From the NCBI RefSeq assembly GCF_014075995.1, contig NZ_CP055153.1, positions 6,386,001 through 6,450,000 on the forward strand: DNA of 64,000 nt, written 5' to 3'. Shown in pieces: positions 63,060-64,000 of this stretch. Below the pieces are notes generated by a model. That model had not been told where the DNA came from. It did no database searches and saw nothing but the letters and a program-made list of their open reading frames with translations. The translations under genes were made by a program, and so were the position numbers. Each line of letters begins with the position of its first letter. Positions within the stretch are counted from its first letter, which is position 1. The DNA comes from Adhaeribacter radiodurans. GTDB lineage: Bacteria > Bacteroidota > Bacteroidia > Cytophagales > Hymenobacteraceae.

Positions 63060-63463
63060 AAGAAAATATGGAAGTGCAACGCGATTTACTAACCCAACAG
63101 CTTTTAACGAAAGCCACGCCTTTACCTGACTTGAAAGCAGATTTTACCACAGAAGTTATGGCGCAAATTAAAGCGCAAACGTTGGCACAACGCGCAAAAA
63201 TATACGAGCCATTTCTTCCTGCTCAGGTTTGGCGGTGGATAGGTATTAGCTTAAGCAGTATTGTTTTACTCACGCTAAGTTTAAGCGTGTTGGCCTTTGG
63301 TCCTTCACCAAGTTTTACTTTAATTTCTTTCTTTCCACAGTTTCTACATAATATTGCTACTTATAACCATATGCCCTACCTACCAGAATTGTTCCTGGCG
63401 GGTATTATTTGTTTTTGTTGGCTCGTTTTGGATCATCTTTATGGGCGATTGCGGAATAACTAG
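63056..63463 (+). CDS. membrane protein, putative anti-sigma factor
   Basis: This 135-residue protein overlaps the sigma factor stop. Residues 1-50 are cytoplasmic and charged, with a helix (TTEVMAQIKAQTLAQRAK). Two membrane helices follow at about 58-80 (WRWIGISLSSIVLLTLSLSVLAF) and 108-126 (LFLAGIICFCWLVLDHL). No zinc-binding anti-sigma motif is seen. The coupling and layout support an anti-sigma role by inference only. Confidence 0.75.
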   Translation: MKENMEVQRDLLTQQLLTKATPLPDLKADFTTEVMAQIKAQTLAQRAKIYEPFLPAQVWRWIGISLSSIVLLTLSLSVLAFGPSPSFTLISFFPQFLHNIATYNHMPYLPELFLAGIICFCWLVLDHLYGRLRNN

Positions 63464-63556
63464 GAGCTTAACTGCTTTGCGGAGAATTATTCTTGTAAGT
63501 TCCGGGTTGCAGAGGAAGTTAAGGAGCAATAAATTTTAAAGGGATTTCAAATTCGA

Positions 63557-63608
63557 CGATTTAGCTACAGCCAGCTCCTTTTTAGGGGAGCTGGCTGTAG
63601 CTAAATCG
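63557..63608. terminator. long perfect hairpin, 22-bp stem
   Basis: Positions 63557-63578 pair without mismatch with 63587-63608 around an 8-base loop. It lies between the convergent anti-sigma and glycosyltransferase genes, so terminator function is likely, although it is 94 bp from the nearer stop. Confidence 0.6.
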
Positions 63609-63711
63609 GCCTCGGCGTAATAAAGAAAATTAAATTTTATCTTAATTACATTTTAAGAGGAAGGGAGAGTAGGAAAGTTTTACGTACTGTTTTTACTAAA
63701 TTTAAAATTAA

Positions 63712-63767
63712 GCAAGGCGAAGGTTGTATTTAGCAAAGAGACACAAGTATCAAGCTATTAGCTATCA
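63712..63767 (-). repeat. eight-unit degenerate heptad repeat tract
   Basis: On the minus strand TGATAGC, TAATAGC, TTGATAC, TTGTGTC, TCTTTGC, TAAATAC, AACCTTC, GCCTTGC follow with every unit ending in C. It lies 3' of the glycosyltransferase gene. Confidence 0.75.
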
Positions 63768-63855
63768 GAATTTTGTGAGATTAAATAGTTGACTATAAAC
63801 GCTACATAATAGCAATCTCGACATCAAGAATAGTAAATTAATTTTATTCAGTTAC

Positions 63856-64000
63856 TTAATTCATAATGTAATTCGAATACTCATCCGCAATTCTAGGGAC
63901 CGAAAAATCTTTCGCCCGGTTGATCAAAACTTCTGAATTGTGCGAGATGTTTAGAGTCTCTATAATTCCGGTAGCTAAAGCAACCGGATCTTCCGTTGGA
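63856..64000 (-). CDS. glycosyltransferase, C-terminal fragment (cut by window edge)
   Basis: The minus strand from the window edge reads PTEDPVALATGIIETLNISH, then LINRAKDFSVPRIADEYSNYI before the stop at 63856. This is the usual C-terminal helix pattern of GT-B group 1 (GT4) glycosyltransferases (DPxALAxxI ... RAxxFSxxxxxxxY). Only 48 codons lie in the window, so the substrate cannot be judged. Confidence 0.7.
   Translation of the reverse strand, partial: PTEDPVALATGIIETLNISHNSEVLINRAKDFSVPRIADEYSNYIMN

Larger units (their letters stand above)
63464..63855. other. 392-bp intergenic region
   Basis: It contains a long perfect hairpin (63557-63608) and a heptad tract (63712-63767). The rest is AT-rich and without a gene. 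Confidence 0.45.

Noticed and set aside
1-64000. tRNA, rRNA, riboswitch, replication origin or prophage
   Set aside because: No cloverleaf, ribosomal RNA segment, riboswitch core, DnaA-box cluster or phage structural gene could be recognised by eye; a covariance-model scan would be needed to exclude small RNAs.

Overview
The window looks like a chromosomal segment of a Bacteroidota bacterium, most likely from the Cytophagales (Hymenobacteraceae/Adhaeribacter type). The evidence is a protein with a type IX secretion sorting domain, a fused MurF-alanine racemase, a class I pyruvate dehydrogenase E1 alpha subunit, RecF followed by a short DUF721 protein, a CoaX/LptC/CNNM/PpiD/TPR cluster, near absence of Shine-Dalgarno sequences, several TAnnTTTG promoter elements and an AT-rich composition. 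This placement is inference from gene content; no search could be run.

Left part (1-8500): the window opens inside a Tex-type RNA-binding protein on the minus strand. A small accessory island follows (about 2333-3999). It holds an AT-rich gene of unknown function and a REP-associated tyrosine transposase (RAYT) remnant, with four copies of a 20-22 bp REP palindrome around them; a fifth copy lies at 61.7 kb. Next come an MHS-family transporter, a beta-lactamase-fold hydrolase, a membrane-anchored LytTR regulator and a decayed CYP152-like cytochrome P450.

Centre-left (8500-22500): an S9 lipoprotein peptidase, a Gfo/Idh/MocA oxidoreductase, a half-size EamA transporter, an SGNH hydrolase, homogentisate dioxygenase, an orphan GroES-like protein, AsnB, endonuclease III, an ECF sigma factor with a small overlapping partner gene, an ArsR-type repressor and the MurF-Alr fusion. 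A GC-rich structured element containing a 31-codon reading frame lies at 22.34-22.45 kb.

Centre (22700-39200): an M16 peptidase pair (one active, one lacking the zinc site), small unknown proteins, a sugar isomerase-like lipoprotein, an FAD oxidoreductase, a complete IS5-type insertion sequence with apparent 5-bp target duplication, a thioredoxin-like protein, a DUF547 protein, a Tat-exported Gfo/Idh/MocA enzyme, a T9SS substrate, a thioesterase and DUF721/RecF.

Centre-right (39200-55400): PdhA, a TPR membrane protein, RibH, two lipoproteins, a DksA-like protein without its zinc site, ScpB, an RluB-type pseudouridine synthase with a very long disordered N-terminus, then a co-directional envelope cluster: CoaX, an outer membrane barrel, LptC, a 58-residue membrane protein, a CNNM/CorC protein, PpiD-like foldase and a TPR protein. 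Right end (55400-64000): FGGY kinase, nucleoside-type permease, two Gfo/Idh/MocA oxidoreductases, a second ECF sigma factor with a membrane partner, and the C-terminus of a glycosyltransferase cut by the window edge.

The most unusual signal is not a gene. At least eleven intergenic sites carry degenerate tandem repeats with a strict 7-bp period, in two related flavours: units like AACYTRY and units like TTGATAC/TTGTGTC. Several run right up to a start codon. Many convergent gene pairs are separated by very long perfect hairpins (16-28 bp stems). No tRNA, rRNA or CRISPR array was seen.
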